Assembly: GCA_000708835.1 (NCBI GenBank)
Contig: DF237335.1
Location: forward strand, 1 to 64,000
Direction of reading: 5' to 3'
Length of the DNA: 64,000 nt
Origin: Klebsormidium nitens
Taxonomy: Eukaryota > Streptophyta > Klebsormidiophyceae > Klebsormidiales > Klebsormidiaceae
Shown piece after piece: positions 32,626 to 50,422 of the stretch. Under the pieces are notes generated by a model. It was not told where the DNA came from. It searched no databases and worked only from the letters and a program-made list of their open reading frames with translations. The position numbers and the translations under genes were made by a program. The first letter of the stretch is position 1. Each line of letters begins with the position of its first letter.

Positions 32626-33386
32626 GCTTAAGGTGGTAGGACGGTATTCGACAGTGGGAGCACATTCAAAACCCTATATCTTCATGTAGACATCATGGAA
32701 TCGCATTCCGTTTTTTTGAGGTGGTTGGGGGCATTGAAAGGCATCTTTAGGAGCCCCTCAACCTGTGATACAACATGCCAAAGCAAATCGAAGCACGTGA
32801 CAAAGTGGCAAAATGTGCAGTTTCCGCTGCAGGACCCCCCCGGCAAAACGGCTTTATGGCAATATTTTTGAAAGATAGAATCTGCTCGGAAGGGAGGCAT
32901 TCAACATGGGGGGAAGCTAGGATGTCAAAACATTTTTTTGTAGCCCAACTTATAAGGCGGTGTACCAAATACCACCATGTTTTTCCGGAAAACGTCTGTT
33001 TTGTGCAGTTTTGGGAGATTTCCGGAAAAACATGGTGGTATTTGGTACACCGCCTTAGAAGTTGGGCTACAAAAAATGTTTTGACATCCCAGCTTCCCCC
33101 CATGTTGAATGCCTCCCTTCCGAGCAAATTCTATCTTTCAAAAATATTCCTATAAAGCCGTTTTGCCGGGGGGGTCCTGCAGCGAAAACTGCACATCTTG
33201 CCAACTTGTCATGTGCTTCGATTTGCTTTGGCATGTTGTATCACAGGTTGAGGGGCTTCTAAAGATGCCTTTCAATGCCTCCAACCACCTCGAAAAAACG
33301 GAATGCGATTCCATGATGTCTACATGAAGATATGATAGGGTTTTGAATGCGCTCCCATTGTCGAATACCGTCCTACCACCTTAAGC
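32626..33386. mobile_element. 761-bp near-perfect inverted repeat (foldback/MITE-like element)
   Basis: Left arm 32626-32991 and right arm 33019-33386 are reverse complements with only scattered mismatches, around a 27-bp spacer. The ends are GCTTAAGGTGGTAGGACGG and its complement, and the match stops exactly there. There is no coding capacity. It fits a foldback or long-TIR MITE, and any transcript would fold into a long hairpin able to feed small-RNA production. I saw no obvious target-site duplication. The high arm identity implies recent origin or gene-conversion between arms. Confidence 0.92.
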
Positions 33387-34091
33387 ATTTGTCACGTATA
33401 TGCCCGCTATAGCTAGGAAATTCGTATTCTGATCGTGCAATTTCCCCGCTTTTGCCCTTTCTATGTCTTATATGCATGTCGTACAATGCTAGGATTATCC
33501 ACGCGCGGGGGAGCACTACGGAGGACTTTCTGGCGGCCAAAAGCGCCTCAATCATCGATCCTGGCCATGCCATATATACCGCGATGGTCTGCATGATCGT
33601 CCATGCATGAATGGTCATGATCCATGCGAACCGGCGGTCGGACTATGATACGATGGAACTCACATGCGTGCCGCGTCTGCACACATACTAAAAGCCTCTT
33701 AAGTTCCGATGCGGTCACTCAGTGTGACTTGCCGGAAGGACTGAGCTCAGGCAGTCACCGCGCTTAGCTTGCGGACGACTAAAATCATTGCTCCAGAGAG
33801 ATTAACATTCATCATATTTGTAAGAAGCAGGCGAGTCAAATATCCTGGAGTACTTCGAAAGAGAATTCTGCTCTTCAGTTGGCTTGAAGTTACACGCAGG
33901 GAGAAGGCCAGTGAGTCGTTTGGACCGGCCATGTCTTTATTGCTTATGCTGACCATCAACGTACATGCATACCTGCTGGCCGGTGTGATCGAGACATCGT
34001 TATTGTGGGGACACAAAACTGCGACAGAGGACCCAGTAGCCAGAACAAAGCCAGGGGAGTTCAAACCGCGCCTAAATATTATCACTCAACA
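33387..34091. other. Intergenic region between inverted repeat and RIQ-like gene
   Basis: I see no gene or repeat here. It should include the 3' untranslated region of the RIQ-like gene. Confidence 0.5.
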
Positions 34092-37000
34092 CTAAGCTTG
34101 TAGGGCCTTGACAAGCTTGGAGGCACCAAACAGCGCCGCTCCTCCGGCAACAGTAAGAGCCGCCACTACATACTCAGCAATAACGATGGCACTCGAGTCC
34201 TCAGGACCAAAGTATACAATAGCGGGGCCAGCGGCCAGAACGACCAACGAAGCTAGCAAAAGAGTTCCTGCAAAGAAGAAACGCGTGAGGGCCAGTCCTT
34301 CGTAAGGACCTTTGCAAGGGACGTTGACATGTGTAAGAAAAGAAGCTCTTACACGCCACGACGCACTTTCACATCTAAAAGCAGGCCTCTGCAAATCAGC
34401 GTCAAGTGGTTTAACCATGCAGCTAGTTCTCGACACGAATCAGTTCGAACACGTGAGAAACCAAGAGGCACCACTGCAAACATGCTCTTGCTGGAAAAGA
34501 ACCTCAAAACGACATTGTGCAAGTCTTTCGGATTTTAACAAATCTGCGGGTGACAGCCTGAGTGGCCTGTCTGACAACAGTAGGCGAAAGAAGCGAGAGT
34601 CAGACAGCGTGGTTCGTGACCCTACAAAAATCAAGCGAGAGCCCGGGAGAAACATTCTTACCGGGCAGTTTCCTGTCGGTGACGGCACCCAAGAGCCCCA
34701 AATCCTCGGCCTTGGAGAGCAAGCCGAGGGACTCAATGGTGCTCAAAGTGAAACCGAGCCCTTCCAACGTGGACAGAAGACCGGACTCTTCGGCCTGTCG
34801 ACGCAAAAGTACACAATGTCAGGTCGGCAACTTTCGGTAATCTGCAGCGAAAAGCTCCGAGGAAACGTTGAGCTCGAGACCGTCCATTGAACTGGGGCCA
34901 AGCGAGGTTGTCAGAGTCAGCCCGAGTTGCTTCTGAATGTGAAGGCGCTGATGTTGGTGGTAAACCAGAAGTTGACGAAGGCAGAGCGACAATTCCATCT
35001 CTGACAACAGTTGAGGTTCATATAGTCTAAAGCAAGATTCTTCGGGCAAAATATTCGTATCTGAGTTCTGATTTGAAAAGAAGCTCATAATCTCTCTCTT
35101 ACGGGAGGGTTTTGATGGGCCGTTACAAAGAAAGCATTCTCTGTCGGTATACAGTGAGCAGAAGGGGGTTTGCCGTAACTTCGATGTGGATTTCTGATGA
35201 TAGGAGACCATCATTGAGTTGAGGAGCAACCCTTTACTATAGCGCTCCACGTTCAAAGAGTTTGTTCTTAGGATCTCCAAACTTGAATTGACCACCAAGA
35301 CAGCAGCCACTGATCCAAAGACCTGATCGAGTGCATCTCTTAGTTCAGCAAACAGCAGGTATCTCCACGGGTGTGGCATACGGAGGGGCATGGCAAACGT
35401 GGAAAAGTGTCAAATGATTCTGTACAAGGACCAGACAGCAGCCTTCAGTACTGGACCTGAGATGCTGGAGGAGTACTGCTGACCAGTTCGAGGGCTGCCA
35501 ACCTTTCCTCTACAGTCTCAAAGGAAGTGAATCTGATATTCTGCCGCACATGGAGATGGGAAGGCCGGAACGCCTCAACTTCCCAGCTATAGGATTTGGA
35601 CCATATTGCATGTCCCGATTTGACAAAGATGCTTCGACACCTCTGGAAAGCTGCAAATCCTGCAGCCTTCAACGATGCGAGAAATGGACCGTCTAAAAAA
35701 AACTCGAGTTGGAGCAAACTCAGACTTTGGGGGAAATCCAGATGAGTACGCGCTTCAAGACTCACCTTATGAAACGGATGCAAATCCGGCACCCAGCTGT
35801 GCACCTCACAGTGGAACCACACGAAAAGAGAGATTAGTCCTCAACTCTTGAATGAAAAGAGAGCTGGAGTTTGTGCTCTTTTACACTAACCTTTGTCAGG
35901 AGGCGCAGCTCCTGCACTCTGCTGAGCACCTTCACATCCCCAGAAATATTCCGCTTGTCCCTGATCAGGCCCTTGGTTTCTTTGGGGCCAAACACCTCCA
36001 CAACCTTGATCTGCAAGATGGAACAGAAGATATCATTAGGAAATTCACCGATTCCCAGTACAATGAAGATCCAACTCGCATAAAAAGTCGGGACAGACAC
36101 AACGAAGACGGGGCACTTTGCTCCTCACAACTTCATTCTTGTTCCTCATGCGGCCTTGTTGTTCTGCTGGGAAACCGCATTCAAGTGGCGGCAGAGAGAG
36201 ACATGGGCGTTTCAGCTCTTCAATATTCAAAGGTATCCACTCAATGCTTATGAAGGTCACTGGAGGCACCTGCCAACATTGACGGAGCTCAGTGATGGAA
36301 GTCGGTCATAGGTGATATACTGTCTCCTGGTGGTTCTGGAACCGCACATCGAAACAACACCGTGAAAAGAGGCTGCAGCTGAAGGCGTCTGAGACGAGCC
36401 GCACTCCTGCCACCAATAAGTGCAGAAACTTTGAAACATGCGCATCAAAGTCTTCAGCCAGCAACGTTGGTGAATCGATCATAAGATCTTTTAGAATGAT
36501 GCGAACGCATTGCGTCCTATGTCCAAAGGGCGTTGCTGGCAGCGGCAACCTGCTTGCAAAGTTACCGTTGTAAAACACAGTCATCAGAGGATAAGCAGAA
36601 ACGAAGTAACCTCAGAATCTGTTTCTTTCGTTTTAAGATGCAAATATGGTTTTGATATCAGCTACTGCTGCGCAAAGAAAAAGGCAGCTTGTACTGTCTG
36701 CCAGAGCACACCAGAATAAATCTTTGTTTATGCGAACTCCATTTTAAGGTCACGTCATTATTGGCCGAGGCACCTGAAATTTGCAGACTTATATTAGACT
36801 ACTTGATGAAACTTTCACAAGAAATCCATCCGTATCCACACAATGCAGAATTACACGCATAGATGCAGATTCAGAACATGTCCACAACAGATGTGATAAG
36901 CTATCAGTCAATGCTGACCCCTAAACGAAACTATGGTCAAGCTTCCAATATCTAGCTGCCACTCATAAACAGCCTCCTTTAAATTTTTAAAAGCCGCTTG

Positions 37001-38263
37001 CAGAACTGCCTTTCTAAGTCTTTAACCATGTGATATGAAAATGCATCCTTTTTCACACTCGACGCAGCACTCATTCATTGAAATGAGTGCTCGGAATGTG
37101 GAAACTCCATTCCAAGTTGACAAATAATTTGCGTCTATCAGTCAAGATGGTAATCATCATAGCCTCAGCTGCAGCGCCGACAATGCTGGCCTGACACTTG
37201 TTTGCATGTTCTAGAGGGTTCATGCAAAAGAACCTACTTGCTAGGGTTGATCAATGGGAAACCACACAAAAAGGAAGATGGGAAACCATACAAAAGGTCT
37301 TCCATTTTGTCAACCTGAACAGTAGATGACAGACTGGGTTCAACATGTGTAGCTCAGGCGAACCGAGTGTCTCTTAAGCTGAACCTAGATCTGGCGCAAT
37401 CGGCTCTACCGTAGTGTCTAGAACAGGACTGGCTCAAGAGTAACCGTTGGTCTTGCAGCAGCGCACACACAGCATGATGAGCTCCACGGACAAGATTCCT
37501 TGGGTCATGTAATGTAATCCAGGGTGGAGTCAAGGGCTTGCAGTTGTGCAAGTATGGAGAAAAGATCTATTGCACTGAGGCAAAATATTCAACGGCAAAT
37601 GTGGGCGCACTGAAGGCAAACTATTCAGCTGCAAATGTGGGCCATCGAAAAGCAGGTGCAGCAAAGAAACAATCTCCTCTACTCCTTAGGAAGCTCAGCA
37701 GAGTCCAGGCATGTTCAAGCCAATCCAGACAAGCAATGCTGCTCTGAGATGAGATTTGAATGCAGCGCCCTGGATTCGTTGTTGGTTCCTTTAAGCTGAT
37801 CCCAGATCTGCATGTTCTACATCGAGGGCTGTTGCCAAGAGGCAATGCAGTCACCAGATGCAGCGCCTCCCCTCCCAAGTCTCTTTGGGATACAGACAAC
37901 TTTTGATGAAGCGATAAAACAGTCGTAAGCGACATCCAAAGGAACGAAACGAGTAAACAAGAGCACGAGTCTCCGTACCGCTTTCCTAGGGAGTGACGCT
38001 GCACCATTGGCTGCCGCGCTCGCCGCATTCTTAACAATCTGTGTCCCGCTCTTTTTGATTTGCGTCCCGCTCGCTATCTTCTGGGTGCCGGTGTTTTTCT
38101 TGGGAGGAGCTATCTTTTTAGGGATGACTTTTGTGGCCGCCCTGATGGGGGCAAGCCCTCCTTGCGGGCATGCCAAGATCTGGTCCCCGCCGACCGCCTT
38201 CCTGAAGGCGAAGCCGGAGGGGCTGGCGGCCTGTAGGCTGCTGAGGGCAGCTTGCGACGCCAT
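34092..38263 (-). CDS. RIQ: RIQ-like thylakoid membrane protein (DUF1118 family)
   Basis: Four exons: 37979-38263, 35891-36010, 34662-34794 and 34092-34267. All GT-AG junctions keep phase, giving 237 aa. Residues 1 to about 60 are a chloroplast transit peptide (MASQAALSSLQAASPSGFAF, rich in Ala, Ser and basic residues). A Lys/Thr-rich stretch with GTQKI/GTQI repeats follows. The family core is KVLSRVQELRLLTK, ESGLLSTLEGLGFTLSTIES and LGLLSKAEDLGLLGAVTD, then two hydrophobic segments (LLLASLVVLAAGPAIVYF with GPED, and VVAALTVAGGAALFGASKL). In Arabidopsis, RIQ1 and RIQ2 are grana-located proteins that affect grana stacking, LHCII organisation and induction of non-photochemical quenching. The assignment rests on this motif order; the core is diverged. 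The first exon is assigned by its transit-peptide look and correct phase, so it is less certain than the rest. It is divergent to NTRC. Confidence 0.85.
36011..37978 (-). other. RIQ-like intron 1
   Basis: This is the longest intron of the gene. Apart from a tandem duplication of about 38 bp at 37571-37645 (GCAAATGTGGGC-containing units), I see nothing in it. Confidence 0.6.
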
Positions 38264-38893
38264 TATTCTTCAAGCACGTCCCCAAAAAGCTGGCGGAGCC
38301 TTCTGTAGAGCGCTCACGGAAAGGGAAAGAGAAGTACGAAACAGAGCTCTGAAAGCCACGAAGAACACAATGCGAAGAGAAGCTTTCAGTGTCACAAGCA
38401 AGCGAGCACGATTGAATTGCGGCTATCGCGTAAGAACTTTGTACACGTGGACGCTTAGCATTGCTCGAGAGTTATCCATGCGGATTCGCCGGCGCTTCCA
38501 CACCGCAAACATCCCAGAAGTTTCTGACAATCGGAGCAGGGAATCTCCATTCGACTCTTTCGAGCTTGGCTACGAGTGTGCCGCAGAAAACGCTGACGCA
38601 GCAGCTTCGCGCAATGGCGGAGGTCGACTTCTAGAACTCCACGTTGTTTCAGAAGAAAGGAGCAAAGCAACGTTGCTCATTGAAAAGCTTTTCGGCCTTT
38701 GCAAGGGCAGCATTTTGTTGGGAGGGGAAGGGGCAGTGCTTGCGCAGAGAAGTTGTTTTTCGCCCCATACGGAGTCTGCTCGGTTTTTTGTTGAAGTGCG
38801 GCGGTGGTGGATAGGTCACTGGTAGTTGAAGAGAACTTGTTTGGTTTTCTGGATTGAATCTTATCAGCGGATTTCTTGCCAGCTTTTGGAGAC
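38264..38893. promoter_or_regulatory. Shared divergent promoter region of RIQ-like and NTRC
   Basis: Only 630 bp separate the two start codons, which point away from each other, so both promoters must lie here or overlap the genes. I see no TATA box I would defend. An open frame runs through much of it on the plus strand but has no family resemblance. Confidence 0.6.
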
Positions 38894-44994
<6,101 letters not shown>

Positions 44995-46384
44995 CACCCG
45001 CTGAGTAGGTAGCTGCGGGTTGGAAAGCTAGCGATGTTGAGGTAGGGACACGATTAGCGTCGGCCACTCCAGTGCTATGACAGACTGTACACATAAATTA
45101 CATTTGAACGCGGGCGCCCTGTCGCCCATATGTGCACTTCGATATGTACAAACCTGATGTACAGCCGCGTGTTGTGCAACCAGAGATTTCTTCTACTTCC
45201 TCCTAAGATCGGACGTTTTGGAATCATTTTGTGACTTGCTGATCCTGCATGGGTTGGCTACGCTACTTCTCAGAGTATCAAATCACTTACTGTGAATCGC
45301 TGGAGATGCGGACGGCCGAGGCTATTAACTTCTCGATTGGAGAAGGGCTGCGATTCCACAACTGGCACGAACCCCCGATCTTGTCTTTGTTGAGTGTGGA
45401 CGGCAATCTTTTTTCCAAAGCTTATGTCGTTACTAAATGTGATGTTTGCGCCCTCGATGGTTTAACTCACCCGATCGGAGCTTTTTGAGGACTGAGGATT
45501 GGTGCTTATAGTATCAAATCAACTGTAGGTACGCTTTGCATGCAGGCTGTACGGCAGGCTTTTTCGTTTGCTTCTGCAATTCAATTGCCTTTGAAGGCAA
45601 GTGCGCGGCTTGCTGTTCTTGGATCGCGTTGGCAACTGCGTTTTGAATCAGCTGTGATGGGCCTTTTTGCACTTCTAAAGATGCAGGAAAATAATTTATA
45701 TTATCAGGTTCCAGGACCATGCAGCCATGATTGCCAATTTGAGGTGTGGCCTCAACGATGCTCAGAGAAACAAATGAATCCATGCGCTTCTAAACTCGTT
45801 GCTTCGAGGGCTTAAATGGTTCACGTCAAAGGGCAATCTTGGGTCTTCATTGCCCAAGCGATCGACGTGAATCAGGTCATGTGCCAACCTTGCAAATTTT
45901 ATTTAGAAATCTCGCCTGCTTGCTTTGTCCACCTTGCTAAGTTTCAGTCGCTATCGAGATCTGAGTCGGATGTCATCACCCCAGTTTTCAGCCTTTTGGA
46001 CAAGCGAGCCTGTCGTCTTCCTAACGGGGGAACAATTTTACCTTAGTCATCGAGTAGTCAACTCATGCGCCGCCACTGGCTGACGCAGCTCTAAACTACG
46101 CAGTGCATTCCGTACGTTGCTGTGTGGTTCTTTTTTGCAACTTTCTGTGAGAACTTCGAGTGTTGCATTGTGCGGAGCTACGCACATTATCTCTTTCTAG
46201 GCCGACTTGAAGCCGAGCGTCTTTGACCTACTTCCAGCACCATCGATGTACGTCAGACTTGGAAATGGATGACCGTTGATCAGGACGTTAGCCCTCGGAT
46301 CTGCGCCGTGCAGTGCTGCAATGCTTCGTTTGCCGGCCAACTCGGCATTCGAGACGTTCTGGACGTCCGAAGCAAGTCACTTTT

Positions 46385-46500
46385 AATGTTTAGAAAGCTG
46401 CTATGATTTCATTTTCTGGGCTCCCCCGAAACAAGTCACTTTCAATGTCTGGAAAGCAGCTATGATCTAATCTCTGGGCTCCCCTCAGAAGAGTTTGCAG
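46385..46500. repeat. 58-bp tandem duplication
   Basis: Two units share AAGTCACTTT(T/C)AATGT, AAAGC(T/A)GCTATGAT and CTGGGCTCCCC with modest divergence. Confidence 0.85.
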
Positions 46501-49500
46501 GTGTCTGAAGCTGCGAAAGATCAGTTTCGGCCTCGCGTCAGACCCATCCGTCACCTGGTTTCTCTCCGTCCGGTTCTAAAGTACTTGGTCTTTTTTTCGC
46601 TGACGCTTTTTCAATACACTCGAAACTTTGAATCAGTAACACATCAGGTGCATTTCTTGATAAAACCCTTAGTTTACGTTTGAGGATGATTCAGGCCTTT
46701 CCCTTCTCGAGGAGACGCAGGCGGATGACCTTCCTAGCTAGTCCTACCCCAAGCTCTTCCGACAGAATCTTGAGCCAAAACCGACTGTGATTGTACTGGA
46801 AGTTTTCCTCTGCTCTCTTCGATCTGTCAACCGTTGGAACAGCTTGAATTGAACGGCCGACAATCCAGTTCAAAGCTTGCGTCGTTCCATTTGTTTGTTG
46901 TATTCGACAGGCAATGAATCACTTTACACCAAAACATCATTTTGGGTTTGAAGCTGCGGCTTGGTATTGAATCTGTTAAGGCCAAAGCTTAAGATTCAGG
47001 AGCTTACAAGACCCTCTGGAACAATTCCGTTTACAAATGGACTTTTCTTTTTAGACAGTTGCCAATTACGTGACTATAAGCCTGAATACTCTTTTTCTCT
47101 GAATCATCCAGCGATCTGCTAATCAAATGGAAAGAACACACTCACTTCAAGCTGCCTGGCGAAAGTGTGCAGCAGCCTTGCGCCCACGTGCTCCTTGACC
47201 TTCACACCTTTGTGTCGAGGGCATTTTGCGGGTCGGTCTGTCATCCTCTCGGTCAAACCATGAGCACTGATTTCGCGTAACCCTCGTAAAAGGGTGGCCC
47301 AGTATCATCATCCAATCGAAAAGTTTCGCCCACGCTGATTCGAAAGCGGGGGTACCGCTCTGAATCCTCTTTCACGTTATCTCGGTACTTGAATTTCAAA
47401 ATTCCATTTTAGATTGGCCGTGACGGAATGACCTCGTGAGGTGCCTCTTCATGAACGGCACAAACCTCTCTTCTTGATGCCAGCTGTGGCCCCGAGTCCT
47501 CTTCTTTGCTAGTGAAGCAGCCGTATCAACCTTTTTCGGAAATTTTCAGGCCTTTTTGGGGAGGGTAGCGACTCTTTTAACGCTTGCGCGCTGAAGGTGG
47601 ATTCATCACCCGTTCAAAACTTGTCTCAGGAGGCACGGTCGACCCGTTCTCAAGTGAGTCAGCCTGAATTTTGTAAGTCTACCAAGGGGAAGGACTGAGA
47701 GCTTGGCCTCTGATGCCGTTGAATGCGTTTGCTGTTTCTCTCGGTAGATGTAACCGTGTCAAATTAAGCGGTTCTCATAAACAAAGCAGGCAGGCCACAG
47801 CCTATTCGGAAGGAGCCCCATGCGGGCTTTTCAAACTTTGTTTGTTTTCTTTTCTCAGACCTTTTGCTCGATCCTCATACTAAGAAGTTATCTGATTCCC
47901 TGTGGCAAGGAAGACATGTCAACCCGGTTTTGCAGGCCACCTGCGACCAGCCGTGTCTGAAGCCACAGTCTTGAAAGAGCACTGAAGAACGTCTCAATTT
48001 TCTTCGTATTCAGCTGCCGACACGACATTCTGAATTGGGACCTGTTAATTTGATTCGATCATCGAGAAATAAAACTGGTGCTAAATCTAACTGACCTCTT
48101 TCCTTTCTTTTCCGGTTACGTCTTGACATTCCAGACCCACAGTGCCCTTCTCCTTCGCATGCTGTTCCAAGTTCTAAGAGCATACTTCTCGTTTCTGTAC
48201 AATCATCCCACCAAGCGAGGTTCAAACGAGACACTTATGCGACTCCGAGATTCCACTTCTATCTTTGAAGCTTATGCTGCAGTTTCTCAAGGTCTTTCAA
48301 TGCCTAGACGCCTTGCGGACGAGGCTCTTGCGAAACCTTGCGCTTCGGCCATTTCTCTCGCTCTCAAATTGCGCGTATCCTGAATAGGCGATGACTGCAA
48401 GTGCGGACCGTCTTGAGGGTCACCTCAAGACAAGATCAACGCGATCAGGACGCTTTTCTGGATTTCAGAGTGCTATAGGAGTTGCACTGTTCGCTAGAAA
48501 AACCTTGGCAGTACGCTTTGACCTTATTGGGTTTGCCCCCGTGACGCCTGCGCTGAGTCGGCCTGCAAGTCCTGCGACCGCCCACGTCATGGAAGGACGT
48601 GGCAGTCTGCATCCAAAGTGCCACGTCATGCAAACACCCTGGCGCTGCTCTAGGTCGGACCTCGCGTCGTGGAGCTGATCATTTGAGTCACACCGGGACT
48701 CGCAAGCCGCCCCTGTGTCAGAATGTTAGTCCTGACTTTTTCTTGAAAGGTCGCTGGCACTCAGGTAGCAGCTCGTTCTCCCCCGAACGCTCAACATTGC
48801 TTGATGAAGTGACGGCTCAAAAAACGTGTGTACACTCTGTCATGTCGCCTTTTTGCAACTTAGATCCACGCAGCAAGCTGAACTGCCATTTTCGACGCTC
48901 TCTGTCTTTGTGCACCTAGCTCGTAAACATCTGCGCTTACTGGCGCCCGCATGCGAATCTCACGTGACCAGCAATGATTGCAATTCCCGGGCTGACGTCA
49001 CGACTCCCCTCAGCAGTGTTTATTTGGATCCGGAACAGTGATGCTGCTCGCGATATGCATCAGGGTCTTCGCGCCCCTAGGCATCTACCACTTCGTTCTG
49101 ATTTCTGACATCAACCTGCCCTTACTCAGGTCCTTCGGAAAACGGAACGTCTGCTCTGATTACGGCGATGATCACGACTGCCCATCTGAGATCCCAAATT
49201 TGGGAAAGGAAATGTCTACTCTTCAGTTTGAATCATTTGGTTTGGAGCTAACAATCTGAAAGTTTGCATGCGGATCCGTACGCTTGCCGAGTTTGACTTG
49301 CCCGCCTTCGTGTCATCAAAATCCCGCTCATCCTGGCAGGTAACGTTTAGAACCAGCGAGGATTGCGATATATAGGTCGAGGTTTCGCCTCAACACGAAG
49401 ACCCAACTCTATGACGCTAGCTCTGTTCCTTTGCTGATCGCTATTTGCTTTACATTCGTTTGATTGCCTGAAAACTTGGTCATTGTGATGCGAATCGCCC

Positions 49501-50400
49501 CATCATGCAGTCTTTCATCTGCACGTGACGCGGCTTGCAAATCGGAGTTACTTTTCCAACTCGCCCTTTCCCGGGCAGGCTGAAACAGTCTGCTATGTCG
49601 TCATTGCAGACCTACATAAGTCAAATCTGCTGACAAACAAAACCAGTGACTAGTAGCTGCTCTACCCCCGCCAAGGTGACCTTCAAAACAACCGTCCAAT
49701 TCTTACATTCTCAGAATGCGCGCGCTTTTGAACTGCCGCAAGAATCCCCGTTCTTGAAGTGAAGTTTCTGAGTTCTCGAGACTGTCAAGAAGATCATGCA
49801 CCAGCAATGATAGCCTTGTGGCTGTGAGGGATACACTCACGACAGCTCTGTTAGTCTACTTGACGCTGTTGTTATCCGGACCGGCAGGCCATATCAGCAA
49901 AAGTGTCACGACCTTTCAATTGAGACGTCTTCATGCACTGAACGTTGTTTTTCTCGGCTATACGTATCCATAAGAGTCGGAGCGGGTTTGGGCGTTCCTT
50001 TGTTGCCTTTCTCAGCCCGCATGACGCCTTGAGAAAGGCGTACAAGGAAGCCTCGCACGGCTTCGAGGCATCCGAATTTTCCTCGATGGATAACAGTCGC
50101 CATGCCGTTTGACCAACTGATTCCGATCAGGGCAGTCGATTGAGTGCGTCGTCCGCTAGCAGTGAAGCGTTCCCGTATTCCACTTTCTTCGAAGAATCTA
50201 TTTTGAGACCTCTACTCCCGCCTGATGGCTCAGGGTGAGAGTAAGAGGACCTTCACGGTGTGTTTTCTGGTTGGCGAAAATCGGTTGGCTTTTCTCCTAC
50301 GAGTGCCCAACGCTGCTTGGAGTAACCGATCAATTTCCAAAATTGTTGCGTAGAGGCTCTGATGGCAGCTCGACATGCATGACGAATCTGCCGTCAACAA

Positions 50401-50422
50401 GCTAGAGCTCTTAAGCTCTAGC
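50401..50422. other. Perfect short palindrome
   Basis: GCTAGAGCT, four bases, AGCTCTAGC. It lies about 90 bp before one of the hairpin-family cores. Function unknown. Confidence 0.6.

Noticed and set aside
34312-34890. 192-codon plus-strand frame
   Set aside because: Overlaps RIQ-like exon 3 and its introns on the opposite strand; no recognisable domain.
35445-35822. 125-codon minus-strand frame inside RIQ-like intron 2
   Set aside because: No family likeness, and exons 2 and 3 join correctly without it.
38007-38825. 272-codon open frame on the plus strand between RIQ-like and NTRC
   Set aside because: Its first third is antisense to the RIQ-like transit-peptide exon, and the rest shows no domain, no family likeness and ordinary promoter-like composition.
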